Source: Actinomyces marmotae
GTDB lineage: Bacteria > Actinomycetota > Actinomycetes > Actinomycetales > Actinomycetaceae
Assembly (NCBI RefSeq): GCF_013177295.1
Contig: NZ_CP053642.1
Location: 868,001-932,000 of the forward strand
Direction of reading: 5' to 3'
Length of the DNA stretch: 64,000 nucleotides
Position 1 is the stretch's first letter. The number at the start of each line of letters is the position of its first letter. Shown in pieces: positions 1 through 8,740 of this stretch. A program made the translations under genes and the position numbers. A model generated the notes under the pieces. The model saw only the letters and a program-made list of their open reading frames with translations, did no database searches and was not told where the DNA came from.

Positions 1-73
1 CTGAGAGCGGGGCTGCGTGGGGTGGTGCGGCTCGCGCAGGGTGGTGGCTTTCCCCCCTTTGGGTGGTGCGGCT

Positions 74-112
74 CGCGCCCACTGGTGCGGGCAGGACGCA
101 CCAGTGGGCGCG
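74..112. terminator. Strong hairpin, possible terminator of a gene left of the window
   Basis: Two perfect 16-base arms (74-89 and 97-112) flank a 7-base loop. There is no T-tract, as is common for actinobacterial hairpin terminators. The right arm overlaps the first 19-bp repeat unit, so the hairpin may instead be a property of that repeat family. Confidence 0.45.
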
Positions 113-135
113 AACGGCACCGTTCAGTGCGGAAC
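98..135. repeat. Two units of a 19-bp repeat family
   Basis: Units at 98-116 and 117-135 both begin GCACC and follow the consensus GCACCGGTGGGTGCGGATG, which is repeated four times at 20304-20379. A third, degraded unit may begin at 136. Confidence 0.5.
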
Positions 136-299
136 GCACCGCTGATGCCTCCGTGGGTGCCCACATTGCACGTGTTGGCGTGTCAGGCGTCGTTTGCTCG
201 TTGTGGGTGTCGTGACCGGGTTGGTCGTGGCCCAGTTGCCGCCGTGCGTTGGGGTCATGGGCGCGTCCCGGGGGCGCGTCGGCAGCCCCGCCGCGCGCC

Positions 300-1665
300 G
301 ATGACATTCCACCCGGTGCCCACGATGGCCCCGCGGTGCTTACAGCGGCCAGCCGGTGCTCACGATCTTGGGGCGTGTTCGTGATGTTCCCGGCCCGGCG
401 TCGAGAGCAGCGCTGGGAAGCCTTGGGCAGCGTTGGGAGGTCTGGGGCAGCGCTCCCCGCGGTGCTCACGATGGCCCAGCGGTGCTTAAGGCGGTCGGCA
501 GTTGCTTACGGCAGTCCTCCGCTGCTTATGATGGTCGGCCTTTATCCACAATGGCTGAGCGATACTCACGATGGCCCAGAGGTGCCCACAATGGCTCAGC
601 GATGCCGACGATGGCCCACCCGGTGCTCACGACTTTGGGGCGTGTTCGTGATGTTCTCGGCCCGGCGTCGAGAGCAGCGCTGGGCAGCCTTGGGCAGCGT
701 TGGGAGGTTTGGGGCAGCGCTGGGGCCTCTAGAGCGATGCTGGGATGTTTTGGGCAGCGGTCCCCGAGGCACTGACGATGGCCCCGCGGTGCTTAAGGCG
801 GTCGGTAGTTGCTTACGGCAGTCCTCCGCTGCTTATGATGGTCGGCCTTTATCCACAATGGCTTAGCGGTACTCACGACGGCTCTCCATTGTCCACAATG
901 TCTCAGCAGCGCTCACAGTGACCCACCCGGTGCCCACGATCTTGGGGCGCGTCCATGATCTTCCCAGCCTGGCGTTGAGAGCAGCGTTGAGAGGCCTTGG
1001 ACAGCGTTGGGAGGTTTGGGGCGGTGTTGGGGCGTCTAGAGCGGTGCTGGGATGTTTTGGGCAGCGCTCCCCGCGGTGCTCACGATGGCCCAGCGGTGCT
1101 TACGATGGCCCAAAGGTGCCCACAATCACTCAGCGATGCCAAAGATGGCCCAAAGGTGCCCATAATCACTCAGCGGTGCCGACGATGGCCTACCTGGTGC
1201 TCACGACTTTGGGGCGTGTTCGTGATGTTCTCGGCCTGGTGTCGAGAGCAGCGCTGGGAAGCCTTGGGCAGCGTTGGGAGGTTTGGGGCAGCGCTGGGGC
1301 GTCTAGAGCAGTGCTGGGATGTTTTAGGCAGCGGTCCCCGGGGTGCTCACGATGGCTTAGCGGTGCTCACGATGGCTCAGCGATGCTGACGATGGCCTAC
1401 CTGGTGCTCACGACTTTGGGGCGTGTTCGTGATGTTCTCGGCCTGGCGTCGAGAGCAGCGCTGGGAGGTTTGGGGCAGCGTTGGGGCGTCTAGAGCAGTG
1501 CTGGGAGGTTTGGGGCAGTGCTCCCCGCAGTGCTCCCCGCAGTGCTCCCCGCAGTGCTCAAGATGGTTCATCGGTGCTTACGGCGGTCGGCGGTTGCTTA
1601 TGGCAGTTCTTCGCTGCTTATGATGGTTGACTGTTGTCTACAATGGCTCAGCGGTGCCTTCGACA
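300..1665. repeat. Nested degenerate tandem-repeat array
   Basis: Five higher-order copies start at about 355, 622, 929, 1196 and 1403, each opening with a variant of GGTGCTCACGACTTTGGGGC and then a block rich in TTGGGCAGCGTTGGGAGG. Between these blocks are runs of a roughly 20-bp unit close to GCGGTGCTCACGATGGCCCA. Copy spacing is 267, 307, 267 and 207 bases, and differs mainly by the number of 20-bp units. A 12-bp unit (CAGTGCTCCCCG) is repeated three and a half times at 1516-1558. The degeneracy and lack of conserved spacers argue against CRISPR. Confidence 0.8.
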
Positions 1666-1873
1666 CCCCGGTCATACCGCCACGAGGCGTCCAGGAGTTG
1701 GTTACCCGCTATCAGTGAGCCAAGGAGCGGGTCCTGAACACCGACGCAACGGGAACCAGGCCCCAACCAGTGCTACGCGCCCAGTGAGCCGAGTTCGGTG
1801 GGGAAGGGTGGAGAGGTTGTCATCAACAGTGCGAGCTTGGAGTGCTGGGGAGGCTGACAGCCGTGCGCTCTTT

Positions 1874-1980
1874 CAGCCGCCCGCTCCTACCCCGCCCGCG
1901 CCTACAGTCGCCCGCTCCTACCCCGCCCGCTCCTTCAGTCGCCCGCTCCTACCCCGCCCGCGCCTTCAGTTGCCCGCGCC
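1874..1980. repeat. 31-bp tandem repeat, about 3.5 copies
   Basis: Full units occupy 1874-1904, 1905-1935 and 1936-1966, and a partial fourth follows. Each carries a CCCGCTCCTACCCCGCCCGC core. The array abuts the stop codon of the response regulator, so it would be transcribed as the 3' end of that operon. Confidence 0.8.
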
Positions 1981-2615
1981 TACAGCCAGCCGTTGCGCTC
2001 GGCGGTGCGGGCGGCCTCGGTGCGGTTGCGCGCGTGGGTCTTGGCGATCGCGCTCGACAGGTAGTTGCGCACCGTCCCGTCGCCCAGGCGCAGGCCCGCG
2101 GCGATCCCATGGGCGTCGTCGCCCCGGGCCGCGAGGCGCAGCACTTCCTTCTCCCGCTCGGTGAGCGGATTGGGACCCAGGAGCACCGATTCCTGGGCGA
2201 GGGTTGGGTCGATGACCCGCAGCCCCGCGTGAATGCGACGGATCGCGTCCGCCAGTTGCTCCGGGGGAGTGTCCTTGACCAGGAAGCCGCTCGCCCCCGC
2301 CTCCAGCGCCCGCGACAGGTACCCCGGGCGCCCGAAGGTGGTCACGATGAGGCTGCGGCAGGCCAGGCCCGAGGCGGTCAGGGCGGCGGCGGCGGCCAGG
2401 CCATCGCCGTCGGGCATGTCGATATCCAGCAGCGCCACATCGGCTCCGTGCTCCCGGGCCGCGGCCACCACCTCGGTGCCGGATCCCACCTGCGCCACGA
2501 CCTCCAGGTCCGCCTCCAGTCCTAGCAGGGTCGCCAGCGCGCCGCGCACCAGCGCCTGGTCATCGGCGATGAGCAGGCGGATGACGCCGCCGTGCTCGGA
2601 ATCCGTCGCCTTCAC
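1980..2615 (-). CDS. NarL/LuxR-type response regulator
   Basis: DNA-binding response regulator of a two-component system, 211 aa, the usual length of the NarL family. The receiver domain covers about residues 12-130, with the acidic pair D18-D19, phosphoacceptor D64 (in LLDIDMP) and conserved K114 (in FLVKD). A LuxR-type helix-turn-helix follows at about 150-210 (PLTEREKEVLRLAARG). The start is a GTG sharing four bases with the kinase stop (GTGA), so the two are translationally coupled. It is the last gene of an ABC ATPase-permease-kinase-regulator operon. By analogy with such operons it probably controls the transporter genes upstream. The signal is unknown. Confidence 0.93.
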   Translation of the reverse strand: MKATDSEHGGVIRLLIADDQALVRGALATLLGLEADLEVVAQVGSGTEVVAAAREHGADVALLDIDMPDGDGLAAAAALTASGLACRSLIVTTFGRPGYLSRALEAGASGFLVKDTPPEQLADAIRRIHAGLRVIDPTLAQESVLLGPNPLTEREKEVLRLAARGDDAHGIAAGLRLGDGTVRNYLSSAIAKTHARNRTEAARTAERNGWL

Positions 2616-3853
2616 AGTAGGACCTCCATCTCGGTGCCCGGTCCGGCTCCGCCCGGTCCGGCTCCGCCCGGTCCGGCCCCGCCCGGGCTGGGGATGGGAT
2701 GCGGCGCCGGGCTCACCAAGCGAACCTCGCCCCCCGAGGTCTCCACGCGCTTGCGCAGACCCCGCAGCCCGTTGCCCTCGGGAGCCCCATTGAGCCCGCG
2801 CCCATTGTCCGCCACCACGACCCGCCCGGGCGAGAGGGCCACCCTGACCGCTGTGGCGCCCGCGTGGCGCAGGATGTTCGTCGTGGCCTCGCGCAGCGCC
2901 CAGGAGGCCAGTTCGCGCTGCCCCAAGGGGAGGTCCTCGGGTCTGCCGGTGAACTCGGCGTCGATGCCGGCCGCCGCGAAGGCCGTGCGGGAGGACTCGA
3001 TCTGACTGGCCAGATCCGGGGTGCGCAGGCGCGTGGCGGTCGCCCGCACGTCCGCCAGGGCGGCCCGTGAGAGATCGATGACCTCAGCGAGCTCGCGTTC
3101 GGCCGCCTCGGGATCCCGGCGCAGGAGCCTCTGGGCGACCTCCGCCTTGAGGGTCAGCACCGTGAGCGAGTGACCGAGGATGTCGTGCACGTCCCGCCCG
3201 ATCTCCTCGCGCTCGGCCATCGCGGCCTCCGCGCGTGCCTGCCGGGCGCGCTGCGCCTCCTGCTCGGCGAAGAAGCGGGAGAGGACCACGAACCCCGACG
3301 ACGTGATGCAGCCGAGCGTCATGTACACCAGCCCCGGCTCGCCCGGGCCCACGGCCAGGATGACGGCCAGCGCGGCCAGCGCGGCCAGGCACATTCCCGC
3401 GCTGGCCATCAGGCCCGTGCGCAGCCTGGTGGTGAACAGGACGATCGCGCAGAAGTAGGGGAGGAACACCGTGGAGTACCAGGTGATCGCGATCGTGGAC
3501 GCGACCGCGCACAGTCCCAGGAGGACGAGTGGGCGGATCGCGGGGGCGAACTCCTCGCGCGGCCTCGAGGCCGGGGCGAGGCGGGCGAAGTTTGCCCGCT
3601 TGGCGATGAGGCTGACTTCGATCACGTAGATCACCGCGAAGGCCGCTAGGCCACAGGCCCCCAGGATCTTCGCCCACAGCGAGGCCCGCGATGCCAGGAG
3701 GAAGGCGATCATCGGCAGGAGGAAGCCGATCCAGATGGAGGCCTCCCAGTCGACGCCGAGCCACCCGGGCGCGCCGGGCCAGGTGGCGCGCCAGTCCCTC
3801 CAACTCGGCTCCGGCGACGAGGTCGGGGCCTGGCCGGGGGTCCTCCCGCTCAT
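2612..3853 (-). CDS. Sensor histidine kinase (HisKA_3 / DesK-like)
   Basis: Membrane histidine kinase of 413 aa that should phosphorylate the downstream regulator. The N-terminal half has about five to six hydrophobic segments (residues 38-195). A short coiled linker leads to a HisKA_3 dimerisation domain with phospho-accepting H223 (in RDVHDILGHSL). The HATPase domain shows NILRHAGA (N-box), ADNGRGL (G1) and GNGLRGLRKRV (G2). I chose ATG at 3853 because it overlaps the permease stop as ATGA; an upstream in-frame ATG at 3913 would lie deep in the permease. The C-terminus carries a Gly-Ala-Pro run encoded by a 15-bp tandem repeat, outside the catalytic core and probably unstructured. Confidence 0.92.
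   Translation of the reverse strand: MSGRTPGQAPTSSPEPSWRDWRATWPGAPGWLGVDWEASIWIGFLLPMIAFLLASRASLWAKILGACGLAAFAVIYVIEVSLIAKRANFARLAPASRPREEFAPAIRPLVLLGLCAVASTIAITWYSTVFLPYFCAIVLFTTRLRTGLMASAGMCLAALAALAVILAVGPGEPGLVYMTLGCITSSGFVVLSRFFAEQEAQRARQARAEAAMAEREEIGRDVHDILGHSLTVLTLKAEVAQRLLRRDPEAAERELAEVIDLSRAALADVRATATRLRTPDLASQIESSRTAFAAAGIDAEFTGRPEDLPLGQRELASWALREATTNILRHAGATAVRVALSPGRVVVADNGRGLNGAPEGNGLRGLRKRVETSGGEVRLVSPAPHPIPSPGGAGPGGAGPGGAGPGTEMEVLL
2640..2684. repeat. 15-bp tandem repeat, three copies, inside the kinase gene
   Basis: Units CGGTCCGGCTCCGCC at 2640, 2655 and 2670 (the third has one change) encode the GGAGP repeats near the kinase C-terminus. The 15-bp period keeps the frame, so copy number can change without breaking the gene. 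Confidence 0.85.
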
Positions 3854-4716
3854 CGCCGCGCCGTGGCCCGGCGGCGGGAGAGCAGGCAGACGGCGGCGAT
3901 GATGAGCGTCCATGCCACGAGGTTAGTGACCTGTATCCACGGGCTCTCGTGGACCACGCCCGTCGCGGTGTTGATGACATCGCCCATGATGGGGCGCTGC
4001 GCGAGGGTCGCGGCTCCGTAGAGCGGCGTGTAGCGCGCGATCGTGAGCAGCGCCCCGGACAGCGGCATGAAGATGTTGGACAGGAAGGCCCACACCGTCA
4101 CCGAGGCGGCGGCCGTCCCAACGGCGCCCTGGGAGGGGAACCACATGCCGATGGCCAGGCCGTACAGGGAGAAGGGGATCGTCGGCAGCAGGCAGCCCAG
4201 GAAGGAGTTGATCCAGACGAGGGGCGTGTCGCAGCGCGCGCCCATGATGGCCCCGGCGCCGAACAGCAGGGTGGTGGGCACGAGTGACAGCAGGACCCCA
4301 GCCGCGGATTTGACCAGGTAGTACGCGCGCATCCCACCGGGGGTCAGCCCCATCTGGCGGCCCCATCCCCCCGCGAGCTCGACGGCGCTGCTCCCCGCCA
4401 CGGTTGTGGCCGCCATGGCAGCGCTGAAGGCCGCCATATTGATCATGATGACGGCGTTGACATTGCCTCTGCCCGCATCGACATCGCTGTAGGAGGCCAT
4501 GGTCCCGAACAGGAGGTACATGCCCAGCGGTATGACGACGATGAAGATGATCGTGTCAGCCCTCAGGATCGTCGTGCGCAGCTCGCAGAGCAGGTAGGGG
4601 ATCAGGCTCGGGCGCTCCGAGGGGGCCGGGCCGGGCCCGGGGCGCGGGGCGCCCTGGGCCGGGTTGATCGCGGTTCTGGTTTCAGTGCTGGTTTCAGTGC
4701 TGGTATCGGTTCTCAT
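3850..4716 (-). CDS. ABC-2 type transporter permease
   Basis: Integral membrane subunit of an ABC exporter, 288 aa. After a hydrophilic N-terminus (about 45 residues, rich in Thr/Glu/Pro) it has about six hydrophobic segments, as in the DrrB/ABC-2 family. The second half contains GMWFPSQGAVGTAAASVTVWA, consistent with the conserved ABC-2 core. The N-terminal repeat TSTETSTET is encoded by a short direct repeat (about 4675-4710). It lies 51 bases downstream of the ATPase gene on the same strand and overlaps the kinase start by four bases. Substrate is unknown; ABC-2 pairs with a LuxR-type two-component system often export antimicrobials or lipid-active compounds (inference). Confidence 0.88.
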   Translation of the reverse strand: MRTDTSTETSTETRTAINPAQGAPRPGPGPAPSERPSLIPYLLCELRTTILRADTIIFIVVIPLGMYLLFGTMASYSDVDAGRGNVNAVIMINMAAFSAAMAATTVAGSSAVELAGGWGRQMGLTPGGMRAYYLVKSAAGVLLSLVPTTLLFGAGAIMGARCDTPLVWINSFLGCLLPTIPFSLYGLAIGMWFPSQGAVGTAAASVTVWAFLSNIFMPLSGALLTIARYTPLYGAATLAQRPIMGDVINTATGVVHESPWIQVTNLVAWTLIIAAVCLLSRRRATARR

Positions 4717-4767
4717 GGTGGTCTCCGGGCGGTGTCGGGATGGTCGTGGGCCGGCGCGCGCGAGCGC

Positions 4768-5790
4768 TTATCGCGCCGGAGGGGCGGCCGATCCTCCGAC
4801 CGGCGCGGGCTCCTCGACGAGATCGGCGAAGACGTCGTCGAGGCTGAGGGCCGTGATCCCCAAGTGGTGGGCGGGCGTGCGGGTCAGCAGGATGCGGGCG
4901 ACGTCGTCGGGTGCGGTGGTCCGCACCTCGATGTGCTCGCCGCGCACCGCGACGCCCTGGAGCGAGGCGCGCGCCTCGGCCAGCGCCTCATCGAGCGCGG
5001 CCGCTCCGGGCATGCCAGGCCAGGTGGCGGTGACGATGGTGCCCTCGCCGAGCGCCCGTACGTCGTCCACCGAGCCCGAGGCGATGATCCGGCCGTGGTG
5101 GATGATGACGATCCGGTCGGCGAAGTCCGCGGCCTCCTGGAGGTAGTGCGTGGCGAAGAGGACCGACTTGCTCCCGGCGGCGCGCTCGCGGATCGCGGCC
5201 CAGAAGGAGCGGCGGGCGGTGACGTCCATGCCGGCGGTGGGCTCGTCGAGCACCATGAGGTCCGGGTTGCCCAGCAGGGCCAGGGCCAGGCGCAGGCGCT
5301 GGCGCTCGCCCCCGGAGCACTTGGCCACCTTACGGCCCAGGATCGGGGAGATCCCGGAGAGCTCCAGGACGGCCGGGACATCGTGACGGGCCCCGCGCAT
5401 GGCGGCCACAGAGCGGATCGTCTGACCCACCGTGTAGTCGGGCAGGAGGCCCCCCTCCTGGAGGATCGCGCCGGTGCGCAGCCCCCTGGCCGCTTGGTCT
5501 GGGCTGAGGCCGAAGACCCGGGCGGCCCCGGCGTCGGGGGCGGAGAAGCCGAGGATGATGTCCAGGGTGGTGGACTTCCCGGCGCCATTGGGGCCGAGGA
5601 AGGCCACGACCTCGCCGGGGGCCACGCGCAGGTCGATGCCGTCGACGGCGCGCACCGTCCCGAAGGTCTTGACCAGGCCGGTCACCTCGACGGCCGGGGG
5701 CTGCGCGCTCCTGCCGGCGCGCGGGTCCGGGGTGGGCGAGTGACCAGGGGGTTTCAGGGCGCCTGGGCCGCCCGGCATGTGCTGTGTCAT
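4768..5790 (-). CDS. ABC transporter ATP-binding protein (DrrA/CcmA-like)
   Basis: Cytoplasmic ATPase of the ABC-2 exporter, 340 aa. The nucleotide-binding domain starts near residue 34 (VEVTGLVKTFGTVRAVDGI). Walker A is GPNGAGKST at about 66-74, the signature motif is CSGGERQR at about 158-165 (Cys in place of the usual Leu), and Walker B is LMVLDEP at about 178-184. The switch histidine is in LFATHYLQEAADFADR. A C-terminal extension of about 90 residues is typical of the DrrA group. It is the first gene of the operon; a TGACA-N2-TGTCA palindrome sits about 60 bases upstream and may bind the operon's own response regulator. Confidence 0.93.
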   Translation of the reverse strand: MTQHMPGGPGALKPPGHSPTPDPRAGRSAQPPAVEVTGLVKTFGTVRAVDGIDLRVAPGEVVAFLGPNGAGKSTTLDIILGFSAPDAGAARVFGLSPDQAARGLRTGAILQEGGLLPDYTVGQTIRSVAAMRGARHDVPAVLELSGISPILGRKVAKCSGGERQRLRLALALLGNPDLMVLDEPTAGMDVTARRSFWAAIRERAAGSKSVLFATHYLQEAADFADRIVIIHHGRIIASGSVDDVRALGEGTIVTATWPGMPGAAALDEALAEARASLQGVAVRGEHIEVRTTAPDDVARILLTRTPAHHLGITALSLDDVFADLVEEPAPVGGSAAPPAR

Positions 5791-5849
5791 GGTCCTATCG
5801 TCGGCGCGATGGGCGGCGCCGGGTACTGAGGGCTGTCACCACCCGCCGA

Positions 5850-5861
5850 TGACAGATGTCA
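5850..5861. promoter_or_regulatory. TGACA-N2-TGTCA palindrome upstream of the ABC/two-component operon
   Basis: A perfect 5-bp inverted repeat with a GA spacer lies in the divergent region between the ABC operon and the symporter gene, about 60 bases from the ATPase start. A further TGTCA occurs at about 5834. Short symmetric sites of this kind are known for NarL/LuxR-type regulators of ABC transporter operons; binding here is inferred. Confidence 0.45.
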
Positions 5862-5967
5862 CGCGGGCGGGACCATCCTCCCGGCGGCCCTCCCCGCGCC
5901 CTCCCGGCCGACATCCCCGTGCCCGCCAAGGGCCGGACCTGAGGACGCGGCGCTCAACGGTCTCAGC

Positions 5968-5973
5968 TAGTCT
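5968..5973 (+). promoter_or_regulatory. Candidate -10 box of the symporter gene
   Basis: TAGTCT fits the actinobacterial TAnnnT -10 pattern and would give a leader of about 35 bases. No clear -35 is visible. Confidence 0.3.
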
Positions 5974-6011
5974 CACGGGGTTCACTCGGATCCGGACTGA
6001 CGGGACCCCTC

Positions 6012-7580
6012 ATGCCCATCGCCATGCCCCTCGCCCTCCCGGTCGCCCTCCCCGCGGCGATCACCGCCGCGGCCTCGCACCCGCCGCTGACCGAGCGGCT
6101 CACCGAGTCGCTGGGCGCCTTCGAGGGCTTCGTGTCGGGCAAGATCCTCGTGTGGATCCTGCTCGGCACCGGGCTCTTCCTCACCCTGGGAACTCGCGGG
6201 GTCCAGGTGCGCCTCTTCGCCCGCAGTCTCCGCCTGGTCCTGCGCTCGCGGCACCAGCGCGGATCCCTGTCCAGCTTCCAGGCCTTCGTCATCGGCCTGG
6301 GCGGGCGCGTGGGCACCGGCAATATCGCCGGCGTCGCCCTGGCGGTCACCCTGGGCGGGCCCGGCGCCCTGTTCTGGATGTGGGTGGTGGCCCTGCTCGG
6401 CATGGCCACATCCTTCGCCGAGTCCACGCTTGCCCAGGTCTTCAAGGTCCGCAACGCCGACGGCATCTTCCGGGGCGGGCCCGCCTACTACATGCAGCGG
6501 GGCCTGGCCCTCGCCGGGCGCGGCGGGATCGGCCGGGCGATGGGCATCGTCTTCGCGCTTATGCTCATCTTCTCCTACGGGCTCATCTTCCCGATGGTCC
6601 AGTCCAACACCATCGCGGCCACCCTCGAATCCTCCCACCACGTGTCCACCACGACCACCGCGATCGTCCTGATGGCCGTGACCGCCCCGATCCTCCTGGC
6701 CGGGATGCGCTTCGTGGCGAGGGTGACCGAGTGGCTGGTGCCCCTCATGGCCCTGGCCTACATCGCCGTGGTCGCCGTCGTCATCATCGTCTCGCTGCCC
6801 AGCGTCCCCGGGGTCTTCGGGGACATCATCGCCGGCGCCTTCAGCCTGCGGCCGGGCCTGGCGGGCGTGGGCGGGGGCCTGTTCGCCACCTTCCTCAACG
6901 GCACCAAGCGCGGCCTGTTCTCCAACGAGGCGGGCCAGGGCTCCTCGCCCAACGGCGCGGCCACCGCCGACGTCGCCCACCCCGTGGTCCAGGGACTCAT
7001 CCAGTCCCTCGGCGTCTTCATCGACACGATCGTCATCTGCACCGCCACCGGCCTGACCGTGCTGCTGGCCTCGCCCTCGATCTACACCCCGGGGGTCGCG
7101 CCCGAGTGGGCCGAGACCACGCTCGTCCAGCACGCCCTGGCTGACGCCCTGCCCGGCGGATGGGTCCTGTGGTTCATGACCTTCGTCGTGGCGACCTTCG
7201 CCTACTCCTCGGTGCTGGGCTACTCGAACTTCGCGGAGATCAACCTCAGCTATCTCGGCGGCGGGCCCCGCGCCGGCGTGGCGCTGCGCCTGGCGATGAC
7301 GGCGGCCACGGGATTGGGTGCGGTCGTCGCCCTCGACCTGGCCTGGGTGATGGCCGACGTCGCCCTCGCCCTTATGACCATCCTCAACCTCGTGGCCGTG
7401 CTCTGGCTGAGCCGCTGGGTCTTCGCCGTTCTGCGCGACTACGACCGCCAGCGATCCGACGGCGTCGCCGAGCCGGCCTTCGTCGCTGAGCGCGCCGGCC
7501 TGCCCGCGGCCCTCGACGGCGACATCTGGACGGCGGACAAGGCCGCCGCGCGCGTGGCCAGCCTCGACGAGGAGGCCTGA
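6012..7580 (+). CDS. Sodium:alanine/glycine symporter (AGCS family)
   Basis: Secondary transporter that imports alanine or glycine with Na+, 522 aa, slightly longer than the usual 450-490. It has about ten or eleven membrane segments. The family hallmarks are clear: [20 protein letters not shown] near residue 95, [11 protein letters not shown], and the segment [20 protein letters not shown] followed by [19 protein letters not shown]. The first ATG is preceded by GACGGGACC, a weak ribosome site. It is transcribed away from the ABC operon and alone; the following 296 bases carry an 8-bp tandem repeat and then rpsP. The exact amino-acid substrate cannot be read from the sequence. Confidence 0.93.
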   Translation: MPIAMPLALPVALPAAITAAASHPPLTERLTESLGAFEGFVSGKILVWILLGTGLFLTLGTRGVQVRLFARSLRLVLRSRHQRGSLSSFQAFVIGLGGRVGTGNIAGVALAVTLGGPGALFWMWVVALLGMATSFAESTLAQVFKVRNADGIFRGGPAYYMQRGLALAGRGGIGRAMGIVFALMLIFSYGLIFPMVQSNTIAATLESSHHVSTTTTAIVLMAVTAPILLAGMRFVARVTEWLVPLMALAYIAVVAVVIIVSLPSVPGVFGDIIAGAFSLRPGLAGVGGGLFATFLNGTKRGLFSNEAGQGSSPNGAATADVAHPVVQGLIQSLGVFIDTIVICTATGLTVLLASPSIYTPGVAPEWAETTLVQHALADALPGGWVLWFMTFVVATFAYSSVLGYSNFAEINLSYLGGGPRAGVALRLAMTAATGLGAVVALDLAWVMADVALALMTILNLVAVLWLSRWVFAVLRDYDRQRSDGVAEPAFVAERAGLPAALDGDIWTADKAAARVASLDEEA

Positions 7581-7600
7581 GCGGCCCGGGATCCTCGCCC

Positions 7601-7656
7601 ACGGGCCTACGGGCCTACGGGCCTACGGGCCTATGGGCCTACGGGCCTACGGGCCC
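7601..7656. repeat. 8-bp tandem repeat, seven copies
   Basis: ACGGGCCT is repeated from 7601 with one C-to-T change in the fifth unit and a changed last base in the seventh. It lies 20 bases after the symporter stop and about 220 bases before rpsP. Confidence 0.9.
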
Positions 7657-7876
7657 GGCGGGGCGCCCTGTGGGCGATCTCGCACCACGCCGCGGCCGGT
7701 CGGAGGCGCTCGCGGTGGCGGCCTCTTGGTGGCATCTGGCACAATCCCCTGTGCACTCGAGCGCGCGAGGCCCCTCTCCCTCGCGCCCTCGCGTCTCGGC
7801 TCCCGCCGGAAACCGTTGCTTGACCCCACCGGGGATCGGCGCGGGCCAAACCATCCAGAACCAGGAGTTCAACCAA

Positions 7877-8362
7877 GTGGCAGTCAAGATTCGCCTCAAG
7901 CGCATGGGCAAGAAGTTCGCCCCCTTCTACCGGGTCGTCGTCCTCGACTCCCGCAAGAAGCGCGACGGCCGTGTCATCGAGGAGGTCGGCCTCTACGACC
8001 CGATGCAGGAGCCCTCGCTCATCCGCATCGACTCCGAGCGGGTCCAGTACTGGCTCGGCGTGGGCGCCCAGCCCTCCGACACCGTCTTCAACCTGCTCAA
8101 GATCACGGGCGACTACCAGAAGTTCAAGGGCCTGCCCGGCGCCGAGGGCCGTCTGAAGGTCAAGGACGCCGAGGCCGCCGCGGCCGCCAAGGAGGCCGCT
8201 GTCAAGGCCGTCTCCGACGACGCCGAGAAGCGCAAGGCCGCAGCCGCCAAGGCGAAGGCCGACGCTGAGAAGGAGGCGGCCGACGCCGCGGCCGCCGAGG
8301 CCAAGGCCGCGGAGGGCTCCTCCGAGGAGCCCGCTCCCGAGGCCCCCGCCGAGGAGGCCTGA
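7877..8362 (+). CDS. rpsP: 30S ribosomal protein S16
   Basis: Small-subunit ribosomal protein, 161 aa. The first 80 residues are the conserved S16 core ([20 protein letters not shown], then [21 protein letters not shown]). The C-terminal half is a Lys/Ala/Glu-rich low-complexity extension, common in actinobacterial S16 and probably exposed on the ribosome. The GTG start is set by AGGAG nine bases upstream and by alignment of the AVKIRL start. The next gene follows after one base, so the two are coupled. Confidence 0.97.
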   Translation: MAVKIRLKRMGKKFAPFYRVVVLDSRKKRDGRVIEEVGLYDPMQEPSLIRIDSERVQYWLGVGAQPSDTVFNLLKITGDYQKFKGLPGAEGRLKVKDAEAAAAAKEAAVKAVSDDAEKRKAAAAKAKADAEKEAADAAAAEAKAAEGSSEEPAPEAPAEEA

Positions 8363-8363
8363 C

Positions 8364-8600
8364 ATGCTCGCTGACGCGCTCGAGCACCTCGTCCGCGGGA
8401 TCGTCGACAATCCCGACGACGTCACCGTCACCCCCCGGTCGCTGCGCCGCGGCGACCTCCTCGAGGTGCGCGTGAACCCCGAGGACCTCGGCCGCGTCAT
8501 CGGCCGCTCGGGCCGCACGGCCCGGGCCCTGCGCACGGTCGTGGGCGCGCTGGCGGACTCGCCGGTGCGCGTCGACGTCGTCGACACCGACCGCCGCTGA
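8364..8600 (+). CDS. khpA: KH-domain RNA-binding protein KhpA
   Basis: Small RNA-binding protein of 78 aa with a single KH domain; the VIGRSGRTARALRTVV segment is the KH helix-loop-helix with a G-x-x-G loop. KhpA usually forms a dimer with KhpB and binds many transcripts, affecting cell division and envelope homeostasis in Gram-positives. It directly follows rpsP and precedes rimM/trmD, its usual actinobacterial position. A strong hairpin terminator follows. Confidence 0.95.
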   Translation: MLADALEHLVRGIVDNPDDVTVTPRSLRRGDLLEVRVNPEDLGRVIGRSGRTARALRTVVGALADSPVRVDVVDTDRR

Positions 8601-8633
8601 GCGCGGCCCGGCCGCGAGGCCCCCGCGCTTCCC

Positions 8634-8680
8634 ACGCCGTTGCCCGGCCCTCCAAGGAATGGAGGGCCGGGCAACGGCGT
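8634..8680 (+). terminator. Hairpin terminator after rpsP-khpA
   Basis: Perfect 20-bp stem (8634-8653 with 8661-8680) and a 7-base loop, 34 bases after the khpA stop. No T-tract follows. Confidence 0.85.
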
Positions 8681-8740
8681 TGTGCCTCTCACCGGCCTCA
8701 TCCGGGCCGTGGCGCGCAGTTCGACGAAGGAGACAGACTC

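Larger units (their letters stand above)
1..1979. other. Gene-free, repeat-dominated region
   Basis: No convincing coding sequence lies here. Open frames exist on both strands, but they translate repeat DNA, change frame between repeat copies and match no family I recognise. What it holds: a direct repeat GGTGGTGCGGCTCGCGC at about 21 and 63; a 16-bp-stem hairpin; 19-bp repeat units near 98-135; the nested array at about 300-1665; a 12-bp tandem repeat near 1516-1558; and a 31-bp tandem repeat running up to the stop codon of the response regulator. Nothing is seen in about 1666-1870. Composition is visibly less GC-biased than the flanking genes, with many ATGG and TTGGGG tracts. Confidence 0.75.

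Noticed and set aside
249..1493. Several 120-205 aa open frames in the repeat array
   Set aside because: They translate repeat units in different frames from copy to copy, lack ribosome sites and show no recognisable fold.
300..1665. CRISPR array
   Set aside because: Units are degenerate, of unequal spacing, without unique spacers, and no cas genes are present.
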